This document shows positions 1-10,087 of a stretch of DNA of 64,000 nt, in pieces. Location of the stretch: the NCBI GenBank assembly GCA_011800155.1, contig CM022375.1, forward strand, positions 806,001 to 870,000. The letters run 5' to 3'. The first letter of the stretch is position 1; each line of letters begins with the position of its first letter. This stretch comes from Flammulina velutipes (taxonomy: Eukaryota > Basidiomycota > Agaricomycetes > Agaricales > Physalacriaceae). The notes under the pieces are model-generated. The model worked only from the letters and a program-made list of their open reading frames with translations. It had not been told where the DNA came from and made no database searches. The position numbers and the translations under genes were made by a program.

Positions 1-127
1 TCCCTCGAGACCGCGCGCCCTGCGTCAAGATGAGCTAGACGCTCTTATAGTGCGTTGTTTGACATCTATCTGCTTTGTGGAACTAATAAAGAGCGCTACC
101 AGGAGCACGGCTTGAAAGGCGAATACA

Positions 128-974
128 GTGTCTTGGTCGATCTTCAAGCCTCCCTCTAGACAAGCGAGGCGACGTCAACTTGACGGACATCCTCAATGTC
201 GTCTCCCATTCCCTCTCAAAACCATATCTTGCTCGAGCGAGGCGGATGCTGGTAAATCCAAAACGAATCCTGCGGTGCTAGCCGTCCATCCCGTTTCCAC
301 TGGGATTCTGGCATTGCAGATAGCTCTGGAGGTTCTCATCACAGCAAACTACGACAACAACTCTCTTCTTTGCGATGCCGTCATCAACATCGTCCCCGCA
401 ATCACAATGTGGTCCGCCACCCTCCTACATTTCCTTCCCATCTTAAATGATGATCTCATCGTCCTCCTGTGTTCCGTCTTGAGTTCTCTGCATTTCTCGA
501 CGCCCTCCATCGTCGCCGATATCGTACGAGAGCAATCGCCTCTAACCACTCCCGCAATCCTAGACGTGTACCTGCACCTGTCCAAACTCGACATCTCCAA
601 TCCGCTTTCGTTGCAGGAAATCTACCGTGATATCGTCCCTGCTTTTCTTTTCCACACTCCGAGGCTCAACGAACTACCCGACCGGGGTACCCGCGGCGCT
701 CGATGCTCGCTCGACCGCTCTTGCGGAGACGCTCCTTGGAGACTATAGAGCCGTGGTGGGCGATGTCCGTGGTAGGGCGATGCAGCTTCATCGTCACACA
801 TCACTCATTTGCGTGATGTACGTCGTTTATCATGCGTCACCTTCATTGGTTTACATGATATCTGCATATTCTGATGATCCCCTGGGCTCTACCTTGTCCG
901 CGCGGGGTGATTTCATTGTCCGTGTGCGCCACACTTCTGGCGAACTCACCTCCCAATGGCGGGGGAGGGACTAG
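128..974 (+). pseudogene. Unrecognised partial or decayed gene
   Basis: A leucine/isoleucine-rich, helix-like reading frame of about 200 codons runs from 128 to 748, and a second frame (627-974) takes over with about 115 codons. The first ~60 codons (arginine/serine-rich) read better in another frame (about 180-285), which suggests a frameshift or an unrecognised intron. The composition resembles an alpha-solenoid protein. I do not recognise a family and see no catalytic motif. The window edge may cut off a 5' exon. The changes of frame and the lack of one clean exon chain favour a decayed gene, but a spliced intact gene cannot be excluded. Confidence 0.3.
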
Positions 975-1844
975 GACCCTTTGTAAGCGTTCTATTTTGT
1001 TTTATGTAACGTTTCGATGACGTTTCGCTCAGACGTCTCTTTGTATTGATGAGCAGAATCCATCCGGGTGTGGATTCATCATTCAACTTGGTATGTGGTT
1101 CGTTTGGCTTCATTATTTTCACCTAAAAACTTACGACTCTGGCTCTATCTAGTCGCTATCTAGGCCTATTCATGCGATATGCTGTGTCTATCCCCAACGA
1201 TCCAGTTGATTTCCCGGTAAGTGCATGTTGCTACTCTGTTTCTTCTTGTTCCTGATGCTTCGCGTGCCCAGTGCGCCTTTGTTTAGCGTTGTAACAGTGT
1301 TATATGCAATCGTCTACGTTCCTCATCCATCCCCCTTGCCCCTGCTGCCGATTTCGTCGTCCGAGTGCGCCACACTTGGGTGAAGACAGGTTGCGCTGGG
1401 ATGGGGGTGAGCTGGAATGATTGGTAAGTGGACCATGTGCTGTTCTAGTATAATTCGCTAACGTTTCGCTTAGATCTCTTGCCTTGTATGGCCTAACAGC
1501 GCTATATACATCGGAGGGACGCATACACGGCCGCAGACTGTACATGAGGAGGGAGAGTTCAATCCTGGGTCGAGCGCTGCAACGATCCGGTCCCTGTTGA
1601 AGAGGGCGAGTTTCGTCGTTGAGCCGCAGACGCCCAAGAGGGCACCGGGGACGATAACGCGGACACCGTCGAGCTCGACGAATGTATCGTGTTTTTCTCC
1701 GCTTGCTTCATCCTGTTCTCATTTCCTTCTTCACTCACTCATCACGCGAAAACCTTCAGAATGTCTACCCCTTACACACATATTCAGACACAGTATTCTA
1801 GGTGGACATCTCCTTGTATGACTCCAACTTTGTTCATGTATTGA
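975..1844. other. Gene-poor stretch with a duplicated exon-like segment
   Basis: A segment near 900-1060 (ATTGTCCGTGTGCGCCACAC, then a GTAAGC...CGCTCAG intron-like stretch) recurs near 1335-1480 (GTCGTCCGAGTGCGCCACAC, then GTAAGT...CGCTTAG). This looks like a local duplication of an exon plus intron. No complete gene is visible. Confidence 0.35.
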
Positions 1845-3813
1845 TTACACTTGTGACTCGCCAAAGAATACAGTTCTACAGAATGATAATGCCTCGATCC
1901 ACAGTGATCTACGATCCCTCATATGACGAGAGTGTGTTTGAGGAAGCTGTACTAAATGGTCGTTGAGAATATCTATCTCCTCGTTGGTTAAGGGACAGTC
2001 TGCAGATGGAACCTCTACAAGGGAGAGATGCTGGGGTTGTCGTGTTGGGGGAGGCAAATCGTCAGAGGACAGGAGGGGCTCCAATACTGTAGACGCATCA
2101 TTCTGCTCGTTATGATGACGAAGCAGATCTGCATTATCGAGATCCTCCCAGTCCACTCCATATGCGTCCAGATCATCTGCGTCAGGATCATCTGGTCGTC
2201 TGTCTGGATCCATATCCCTCCACCCATTTTGAAGCTGGCCAAAGAAGAACATGTCGTGAGGACTACGCTCCCGTTCACGGTCTTGTCTAATATTGTGCCC
2301 GTTCCAGCTCTCTGCCCATTCTAGTGCGTCCTCGTTTATGCTGCTCAAAAAGAGATGATGAAGGAGCCATATATGACCATTCCAATCAGGACGAAGATCT
2401 GCGTTCATTTCCAAGTCTTGAAAAAAAGTTTTCCACTTTGAACCCCAGTGACGCGTGACCTCTCGCCACAGACGTTCGACTCTGATATTGTGAACACTTC
2501 TAGATTACAAGAGAAATTAGTAGGTAATATATACTATAGAAGTAGCACATACCTGCCCCATATATATGATCCCCGACCCACACCATATGTAGTCTCCATA
2601 AACTCTGCTACTCGAAGGTTCTCTGTTCCATGATCACCTCTAACGCGGCTAGGGGTACCATGCTCTGCTCGTGCGTCATGGAAGAGTTGGAGCACTGTTT
2701 CAGCCCGATTATTATTACTAGCACGAATTCCAGTGACAAGCCTAGAGAAGCCATCGACAAATGCATGGATGACAATGCGATAATGGATCAAACCTGGTAG
2801 GTGCATTGAGTTTGTGGGGGAAAAAAGAAAATAACTAGCAGACTGACTATGTTGCCCGTCATGATGCCATAGAGCATTCGGACCAGCCACACGATAGACA
2901 CGTCGTGTAACTGAGCGGGAGATAAGCATGGCAGGTGCTCCTTGAACACGCTCATAAGATGCTCGTATACGCTCTCTTGGAATGTGGTGACCCATGTGCC
3001 TGAGATGTCCTGTAATCATGCGCCGACCAAAAGAGGGGAATATCTTGAGAATGTGGCGCATGACATTATCAAGGTCGATATCAGACATGGAAGATGATGG
3101 AGTCTGTTCCCGTTCTGGGTGGTACAGGCGAACTCGTTGACCAGTCTCTTCATCTTCGTATTCGATATAGACAGGTGGGCTTGGCTGGGCTATGCCATAA
3201 TCGAGGGCTCGTCGGCGGATGGTACGTGCAGAGCAATCAAAGACTGGTGCTAAACCTCTAGGTCCTCGAAGATCTAAACCAAGGGCAAGGAATTCTGGAT
3301 TGATTTCTCTGCGAGGACGCCCAGGACGCCCAGTATGGACCAGATAGGATGTCTTGGGTTGATTTAAGATTGAATATGAAGCAGATAAAAGGTGGCGCCA
3401 CACTGACCTCCACAGAGGGATGAGTTGAGTCATCTCGTGATTGAGTCGCCACATAGTCTAGAGCATCTAGCATTTGCTGGACACTTTGAGTCATGACTTG
3501 ATAGTCGGTATGACTTAGAACCTGTTGTTGCTAACTAATATTGAGCGCCACACTTTAAAGACAATTGTGAGGACTGTACCTGATCCAGGGTGATAAGAAA
3601 GCGAGAGGCAATGCGATGCTGCTCCTCAATCTGTGCAAGATCACCAACTTGAGCTGTGATAGCTACTTGCACACGACGGCCCAATTCGCCATATGCACTC
3701 TTGATTGTCTCGACACGCTGCTCCCGGTCCAGAGCATTTTCAGAACTGGCTGTAGCAGTATAAACCAAAAGCAAGAGCCAGAGAGTAAAAAACAATAGCT
3801 TGGAGATGATCAT
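1845..3813 (-). CDS. DDE integrase-core protein (rva_4-like)
   Basis: The best model has four exons, 3813-3580, 3521-3408, 3352-2553 and 2499-1845, giving about 600 aa; phases agree at all three junctions and the introns are 53-58 nt. The middle exon has an HTH-like stretch (GPRGLAPVFDCSARTIRRRA) and then a retroviral-integrase-type core: D in WHHDGQH, D in RGDHGTEN, and E in VERLW just after the last splice junction. The C-terminus is acidic. The pattern matches the 'integrase core domain' family that is scattered in mushroom genomes and outside typical retrotransposons. The residues before the DNA-binding part (from 3813) are hydrophobic, so the start is uncertain. No terminal inverted repeats or LTRs were found around it. 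It could be a domesticated or orphan transposase; the DDE residues all look present. Confidence 0.75.
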
Positions 3814-4917
3814 GATGAGGGTAGGAGAGACGGCGAAAAACCATGAGGTAACCACATGGCTGACAACAAGCAAGATAACGTAAATATATTCAAATGACAT
3901 CCAAACCGTGTATCGGAAATTAGTATAGAAAATGTAATCTTTGGATGAGATTGAAACCAGTAGTCTGAAGTATAGTTGAAAGGTAAAGGGCGTCACTAAA
4001 ATTGAATGTACGAAACGAGAATAAGATCATGATGCCAAAACAGGATTGTGAAACGAAAATGCAGAATTGATGCGAAATGCCGAGTCACATGCAAAATCAG
4101 GGTGCTGACACCAGTGACGAGATTTGGTTAAGACGACCAAAATTATGCAGGTTGAATACAAAAGTACGCCAAATTTGACGAGAATATCAACAAAAACTAA
4201 ACCATGCAAGCAAAACATATTCTTGGATTATGTCCACGGGGAACACCTATACAGTCTGCCTCACCCTTCACACACCCCAACCTCCTTGACCGACTCGCCG
4301 AGTTCAGGATTTCGGAAAGGATATCGTCACTCTCGCATACATACAGGGGAAAAGTGGGAAGATGTGCACAGTAAGGTCAAATTTGTGGTAGTGCAGTGTC
4401 CCCATTGTCTTTAATAACCAGGATGTGTATGGTGTACTTCACTTTCTGAGAGCTGGCAACTTTGAACTGGAAGACAGTCCGAGAGGTGCGCCTATCTATA
4501 AGTACATCCTCTCCCCGACGCTCATTTCTCTCCTGAGGTGGTGTCCTCCTTCGTCCACGTATGAATTCGGTCTTTCCGATACACTGTCCTACTTAAATGC
4601 GTCTCGAGCACGCTGCTTCCCCTGTTCCTACGTCTCGTCACTACCGCCAGACGGAAGCGTATCTCGTCCACCTGGAAGTCAAAGGGCGGATTCGCTAGAC
4701 ACTATTTCAGAGACGAAGAGATATACCGTCAATATCAACGAAAAAGACGTCTAAGAGATTACCAGAAACGCCCGGCAAAAGACCGGTGTAGCTGAAGACC
4801 AAGGACCGGGTTGGACATTCGTTCGTTGGAGGCGAGATTCCGTGATTCATCTGGACGTCGTTCGTAGGAAGACGGGAACTAACCTACCTACTGCACTTAG
4901 CAGTAGCGCGGGGGACT
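3814..4917. other. Intergenic, no recognised gene
   Basis: An open frame at 4425-4754 (+, 109 codons) has no recognisable domain, no visible intron structure and no promoter that I can support. The rest is AT-rich sequence upstream of the DDE integrase-core gene. Confidence 0.4.
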
Positions 4918-5530
4918 CTAGTCATCGAGTTCAGTCAATGTGTACGACAGGGTAGACTCTGTCCATTGCGACGAACCAAGAGCAGCTGCGAATAAGCCAG
5001 ACGGTTCCACTGCTTGCGATGAGCGAAGACTTGAACACCGGACGAGAACGTCGTCGTAATGCAGTCCTCCGACGCATATATGCCTGGTAGTAGTACCGAC
5101 TTCCTGTCGGTCGCGACGGGTCCCCAACTCCACGGATTTCGTAGTTAGAGGCAGAAAATCCACGAGCAACGGTCGAAGATCTGAAAGGAAATGAATATTG
5201 GGACGAGGGTCGAATATATGGAACTTACCTTCGGCGAAATCATGGCGCAGAGCAGCGACTAGTACGACACTGATGCAATAGTGAATATGCCTCCTCGGAG
5301 GGGTCGAACCTCCCCAGATGTTACACTGGGCTCCGAACAGCGAGGAGGAGATGTGGGAAACGAGCTGAAGGCACATGTATCGGCAGTCGTAGTCGATATA
5401 TGGGTGGTATGCGAAGAGTATACACGCAGACTTTGGGAAAGAGATAGCCGCATTTCCCGCAGCCGAAGCTGCAAGATACATGGGCACTTGACCGGTCCGG
5501 CGAGTATACGAGAAGGTGGACCTTCTCCGT
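4918..5530 (-). repeat. Dispersed repeat R, copy 1 (5'-truncated)
   Basis: It reads on the minus strand and is a diverged tandem neighbour of copy 2. It contains the 59-nt hairpin core (5290-5348). Downstream of the core it shares with copies 2 and 4 a block containing 'CGTCGCGACCG'. Upstream it shares 'CATGTATCTTGCAG' with copy 4. Boundaries are approximate. Confidence 0.6.
5290..5348 (-). ncRNA. 59-nt tRNA-like hairpin module, copy 1
   Basis: On the minus strand the ends CCTCCTC and GAGGAGG pair. Inside are an arm CCCAG-loop-CTGGG and a T-arm-like hairpin GGAGG-TTCGACC-CCTCC, which has a pol III B-box-like sequence. There is no D-arm, so it is too short for a normal tRNA. This copy has TTCGACC where the others have TTCGATC. 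Transcription is inferred, not shown. Confidence 0.45.
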
Positions 5531-6410
5531 TGCGATGAGTCATGCCCAACAGCTGCGAAGCAGACGCTTTCACCGTCTGCGATGGCTGGGGACGAGCGAA
5601 GACTCCAGCGAGGGTGAGAACGGCTTGCCATCGTGTTCTAGTTCGGCGTCCGAGGTCGTCGTCGAGTTGTTGAATGGCCACACCTATATGGCGGGTAGTG
5701 GTACCGTCTTCTTGTCCTGAGTTTCGGTCGCGACGGTCTTCAATAAGCCACGGAGTGATCAAATGCACTGTCTGGATGAGCGAAGGTCGAACGTCTTGAA
5801 TCATCAGAACAACGGTCGGATCGATGGAGGCAGACGCACCTCAGATTCCTCGCATAGAGCAGTGACTTGTACGAGCTAGCGAATATGCCCCCTCGGAGGG
5901 ATCGAACCTCCCCAGATATCGCGCTGGGCTCCAAACAGCGAGGGGGAGAGCCAAAGTACCCGGCAACATCCACGGTGAACGATATATGACTGATATGCAC
6001 GGAGGGACGCGTACACGCAGCTGGAATCACAAAGACGTTGCGCGAAACGTACGCGTCGTCTACAACAGAAGCTATCAGATACCAAACGGAAGAAATGGGG
6101 TACGACACACACAGAGGACCACTAGCAATCGCGTCTGACGGAACTGGAGCGTCGCCCTCCTAGCCATATCCTTTCGCCGATGCAAAGCCGTTACACGAAT
6201 CGGGCTGGTCCACGGTCGCCGTCGTTTCGCCTAGGAATTGTCTATGCGGCATATGGGATCCCTGTCGCCCCGTATTATGCGTCAGCGTCGACAAGAGCAG
6301 CGTCCAGAGGAAAGCGTTGCGCAGGGAAGATGGTGGTAAGAGAGAAAAAGCAGTAAGCGACCAAGCATGTACAAATCAAACGTACGCGTCACCATCCCAA
6401 AGAGGCAATG
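5531..6410 (-). repeat. Dispersed repeat R, copy 2
   Basis: It begins (minus strand) at about 6410 with CATTGCCTCTTTGGGATGG, a start shared with copies 4 (56247) and 5 (60808). It then shares with copy 4 the 'CCATATGCCGCATAGAC' block, a block near 'TAGACGACGCG' and the 59-nt core at 5888-5946, followed by a GGTGCGTCTG intron-like segment. No intact protein is visible. Confidence 0.65.
5888..5946 (-). ncRNA. 59-nt tRNA-like hairpin module, copy 2
   Basis: The closing stem is CCCCCTC with GAGGGGG. Relative to copies 1 and 5 (CCTCCTC with GAGGAGG), T-A has become C-G on both sides of the stem, a compensatory change. The CCCAG/CTGGG arm and the GGAGG-TTCGATC-CCTCC hairpin are intact. Confidence 0.5.
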
Positions 6411-6570
6411 AACGCCAAATGTGTCTCCAACGTGTTGGCACAACGAATTGGAAATTATAACCTATACTCCTCCCATCCTGTATCGCAGTCAGCGCTGTCT
6501 CCAAGCCCACCATATCTACAATAAACCAATGCGGGAAATCCCATTACGCAAAGCCGACCGGTGATACTCC

Positions 6571-6745
6571 CGGCCCAACGACGATCTCCCTACCAATCAG
6601 TATCCCAGCAACTTTCAACTCCAACCACACAGCTTTGGAACGCCGCATCGTCAGTCTCGCGCACATCATTGACGATCCCCGTCGGCGTTGCAAGTTATCA
6701 CCGAAACCTTGGTGATCTCCCCATAATCATACATATAAAAAGCCC
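6571..6745 (+). promoter_or_regulatory. Promoter of the small secreted protein gene
   Basis: A TATA-box-like TATAAAAA lies at about 6733-6740, some 130 nt before the ATG at 6872. The upstream ~160 nt, including CCTACCAATCAGTATCCCAGCAA and GTCGGCGTTGCAAGT, is conserved in inverted orientation at about 53945-54100, upstream of the paralogous gene. Such conservation between paralogues suggests functional promoter sequence or a recent duplication. Confidence 0.6.
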
Positions 6746-6871
6746 GGGGCACCTATAATTCATTCCTCATCCCACCAATCAATCATACGCCGGCAAGTCT
6801 CTCATCACACCCACCGCCAACGAATCATCCTAACGCCATCTAACACAGGTCGTATACACCATAAACCACAA

Positions 6872-7405
6872 ATGCACATCTTCACCAAACTCATCTACGC
6901 CGGTACTCTATCCGCGCTTCTCACCAACGCTCTCAGGTTTGAGATGTACGTTTTCTATTATTCCTACAGTCTGTATACATCTCTGACGCTTTGTTTGACA
7001 TTCAGCCCCCAGCCTGACGAGGTTGACGACGTTGTCGACGTCGGTGACGCTGGTGATACCATGGAACTCACGCTACACGTATCGGAGGATTTCGACGCAA
7101 TGATGCATGGCAGCAGGGACTTCACAACCTCTGAGACAGTGACGCTCATACCATCAGGTAGCAACCCATTAGGTCGCAACCTTTGGCAAATCAGAGAGGG
7201 GTGGAATGACACGGCAGAAGCCATCCAATTCGACCAAGACTACGACGCATGGCTCGACGAAGTTTCGGGCGCACACATGGTGCGCTTTCACTCTTATTTG
7301 TTCTCGTTGTTAACTATTCCTTTGTAGACGGATAATGCCACGGCCCTCGCAGCAGGCACTGATGATAGAGATCCTCCTGGATGGTGGATTATTACGAGCC
7401 GGTAA
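6872..7405 (+). CDS. Small secreted protein, cysteine-free
   Basis: Three exons, 6872-6945, 7006-7279 and 7328-7405, keep phase and give about 140 aa; the introns are 60 and 48 nt with GT-AG ends. The N-terminus MHIFTKLIYAGTLSALLTNA is a typical signal peptide. The mature part is acidic (many D/E, no Cys) and ends in GWWIITSR. A paralogue lies at 53378-53839 on the minus strand with nearly the same signal peptide and promoter but a strongly diverged mature part. It is probably secreted; the function is unknown. Element A is inserted about 250 bp downstream. The family is not recognised, though the pattern (shared leader, variable body) resembles that of fungal secreted-protein families. Confidence 0.75.
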
Positions 7406-7648
7406 TGAGGAATGACTCGCAAAGAGTAGAAATATGTTCATGTTTATCACGAAATACATACATCCTCTTCTACTAAAGTTGTGTGGCGTTCGAAACTCAT
7501 TTCAATTCAAAACACGTATCAGGTAGTTGCTCCCTAACCCTTGTTGGCTCAATAGCCCGTCATGTCCGACATACACGGCCTAATCAAAAAGAAATGCCAC
7601 AAAGTAAGCCGAAAAACACACGGTTCGATATACTAAGCCCAAATGAAC
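7406..7648. other. 3' flank of the secreted-protein gene
   Basis: No gene is seen. The stretch ends at the 5-bp target duplication (7649-7653, CACCC) of the outer retrotransposon A. Confidence 0.5.
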
Positions 7649-7653
7649 CACCC

Positions 7654-7826
7654 TGTAAAAGGCCTTACTAGATCACGCAGTAGAACTTGAATCGAGATAG
7701 ATTGAGCAAGTCTACGTGGTGAACATGAAGGTAAAAGACAACGTTCGAAGACGTCGAAGTAAGACTAATATGGTAATATTACGTAACTACGCTTGAACAT
7801 CTGTAAAGGACAGTAAGTGCCTTACA
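7654..7826 (-). repeat. Element A 3' LTR (173 bp)
   Basis: It has TG...CA ends and appears identical to 38881-39053. It is the 3' LTR because element A reads on the minus strand. The left flank 7649-7653 is the target duplication CACCC. Confidence 0.92.
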
Positions 7827-7836
7827 TACCCCCCGC
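7827..7836 (-). other. Element A polypurine tract
   Basis: The minus strand reads GCGGGGGGTA immediately before the LTR start TGTAAGG. A purine run abutting the 3' LTR is the expected plus-strand priming site, and it confirms the minus orientation of A. Confidence 0.75.
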
Positions 7837-7990
7837 TAGATTCCTCCATGGGGATCTAACAAAGCGAAAGTAAGTAAAAAATAAGTACGTAAAGCTAAGA
7901 TGGAATGTTAGTGAAAGACAGTGGCGATAATAAGTAAGGGTAAGGCTACGGCGAAATAGTGGCAGCGGCGTGAACGGTAAGTAGTGGTAA

Positions 7991-8269
7991 CTAATCGGCC
8001 AACGTCATAGCGTCTAACCCCAGTACTGTAATATCAACGGTGCTATTAGCGTTATCACCCACTATGACAGATGGGAGCGTCGGCGCGAACTGGTGCGTTT
8101 CCTTCGACTGCAAGTAGGTATGCCGGCGGCAGTGAGTAAACAGTGGGTCCTGCCCGAGGAGGATCCAATCCTCGGTGTTACGGGTGAAGCGGTCGTACGG
8201 CTCGACGCCTTCCAGTGGGCTAAGCTCTTCTCCCTCGATAATCCCGATAACCGCTTCCTTGTCTCGCGG
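7991..8269 (-). pseudogene. C-terminal tail of element A pol, split off by insertions
   Basis: This is an open frame ending at 7991 (...GLDAMTLAD, stop). If element B and one copy of its GCGG duplication are removed, the frame continues without a stop into 26023-26038, and further into the pol frame at 28841 if foldback 1 is removed. The expected GPY/F-type stretch of pol just after its SPKF motif is missing, so part of the C-terminus seems to have been deleted where foldback 1 sits. The tail itself has no domain that I recognise. Confidence 0.5.
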
Positions 8270-9964
8270 TGATACGCCTTGTAATATTTGGATGGGCAAA
8301 GACCCCATATTTTGCGATTTGGTACAAGGCAAACCAGGCAGAATGGACATAGGAAGAAGGCATTATGGACGGAATATACCACTCCACACCAGGCTAGCAG
8401 TACGGAGAAGGTCCTTGTTACTGGGACTCATCCTTGGAACCTTGAAGTCATGCACTGGTTCAGCCAGGCAATCGACCCCGCTTTCGAAGCGGGAGGAACC
8501 TAAAACTACAATACAAGTAACTCGACTTAGGCCGATCAATAAAACCAGTACTCAGTCTTGCACCCGCCATCGTGTCGGGTACTTAGAAATAAGGATCCCA
8601 CTCTTCCAAGGACAGTTCACGAACCACCCGCCACACTTGGACGGACTTAGCTACCAAAACGCAGAGGACGGAGATCAACCATCGAATCCATCAAAGGCAT
8701 GTTGCGTTATGAGTCATGATCTCAGGGGAAGTAAACCTTATTCCTGAATCACGCTCTGACTCCCTGGATCTCATCAATATAATCCAGATCGGGCAGATCT
8801 TCCAGATCGAGCACAGAAACCCAAGTCCCTCTGTTGGATAGCATTCGGGCTCTGGATATGAAGCGCCAGAGGCACTGTAGGACCCACCTAGGAGTTGAAC
8901 CGCCAACATGACGGGCCCGATTCCTGGGCGGGGCATTATTGGAAATAAGGCCTCTCTATCGAGAGAGGAAAAACACAAGGCAACAGGGACCATGCGGGTG
9001 CTAATTGAAGGCCCGCGCGGATCACCTAAGAATGGAGAGATACACATGGAACAAGCATGCCAGCTGACCTTGGATCACTCAGGAGCTGTGTACCCACGCG
9101 GTGCGCCACTCCTCATTGGGTGCATCCAGGACAAATACCTGGCTAAGAATGATGAAGGCCATATGGCCCAGGGCACAACGAGGTTCACGGGGCCCGCCAA
9201 CGTGGCGGCCGCTCCTGTGGCGGGTAAAAATACAGTAAACCAGCTTTAGTCACGCTCTTTAGAAATACCTATATAATACGCTCGTTAGCATACTGTAACT
9301 AGCTTAGACCCCCAGTAGACGCAGCCCACAAAGCAGTATTTACCGTCGGTTAGCTCGATAGGATTGAATAGAAGTTCTGTCACATAGGTGACTTTGAATC
9401 TGAAAGCAAAAGGAACTTAGAGCCATTGGAGCTACTTTGAGTAATTGAAGTCTAGCCATTGCCTGTGCCATCGACGTTCCCGGCGCTGTCTCAGAACAGT
9501 CATCTAACCACTTGAAAGAATCTGATTGGAAAACCCAGTCCCCGTTGAGTGTGGTTTAGACTGCAGCTAAGCTATCGTTTTAAGCCGCGGACAGAGTCCG
9601 TTGAGTCTTAGGGCATTAGATAGATACCAGGGTATCTGGACGCAGACCTCTTAGCGTGGTTGAAGATTGACGGACCGGTTGGAGCTTTATTAAGTCTGCC
9701 TCACGCATCCCAATCGGCCTGTGACTCTTGTTGGCCTCTAGTTTTCAACTAAAGATCAGATCCCTGTTACCCCTCGAACTTGTTATACATTTTGAACCGT
9801 TGCAATCGAACCCCCATACCTTCCCGAAACCCCAAAGACCAGTTCATCGAACTCTAAACAATTAAAAGCAGACCCGCTATCGAAGCGGACTTGCATTTCC
9901 ACGCCTACTTGTTAGTGTGTGTGTGTGTGTGTGATTTGGTGGTGTTCTTTTGCACTGCTCATCA
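8270..9964 (+). repeat. Element B 5' LTR (1695 bp)
   Basis: It starts TGATAC and ends CATCA. It differs from the 3' LTR at 8275 (g/a), by a 1-nt indel near 8708 and near 9024 (a/g). It contains several CCGC...GCGG palindromes (for example about 8476-8493, 8562-8580, 9192-9225, 9872-9888) and a GT microsatellite near 9915-9933. Open frames inside it are short and probably not genes. Confidence 0.92.
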
Positions 9965-9969
9965 TATTT

Positions 9970-9988
9970 TGGAGCCCACCGCGAGGGG
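9970..9988 (+). other. Element B primer-binding site
   Basis: TGGAGCCCACCGCGAGGGG starts five bases after the 5' LTR. TGG is the complement of the universal tRNA CCA 3' end. Which tRNA primes it was not identified. Confidence 0.6.
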
Positions 9989-10087
9989 TGATAAATTTGA
10001 CTTAGTCGATTCTTCGTAAAACAAGAGTTAACAAGTTATTTCTACACCCAATCCAAAATAGCCCCAAAAGTCAAGCCAACCGCTAAG

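Noticed and set aside
3745..3813. Signal peptide at the N-terminus of the DDE integrase-core protein
   Set aside because: The hydrophobic stretch would not fit a nuclear DNA-binding protein; a wrong start or a missed intron is more likely.
4425..4754. 109-codon plus-strand open frame as a gene
   Set aside because: No domain, no splice structure and no conservation visible within the window.
5290..5348. Reading the 59-nt core as a canonical tRNA gene
   Set aside because: Only 59 nt, no D-arm, and the central arm has an 8-nt loop with no clear anticodon; kept as a tRNA-like module instead.
8908..9249. 113-codon open frame inside the 5' LTR of element B, repeated at 24966-25307
   Set aside because: It is duplicated with the LTR, has no recognisable domain, and chance frames of this length are expected in GC-balanced LTR sequence.
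9914..9933. GT microsatellite in the 5' LTR (also in the 3' LTR)
   Set aside because: Present but unremarkable; simple repeat within the LTR.
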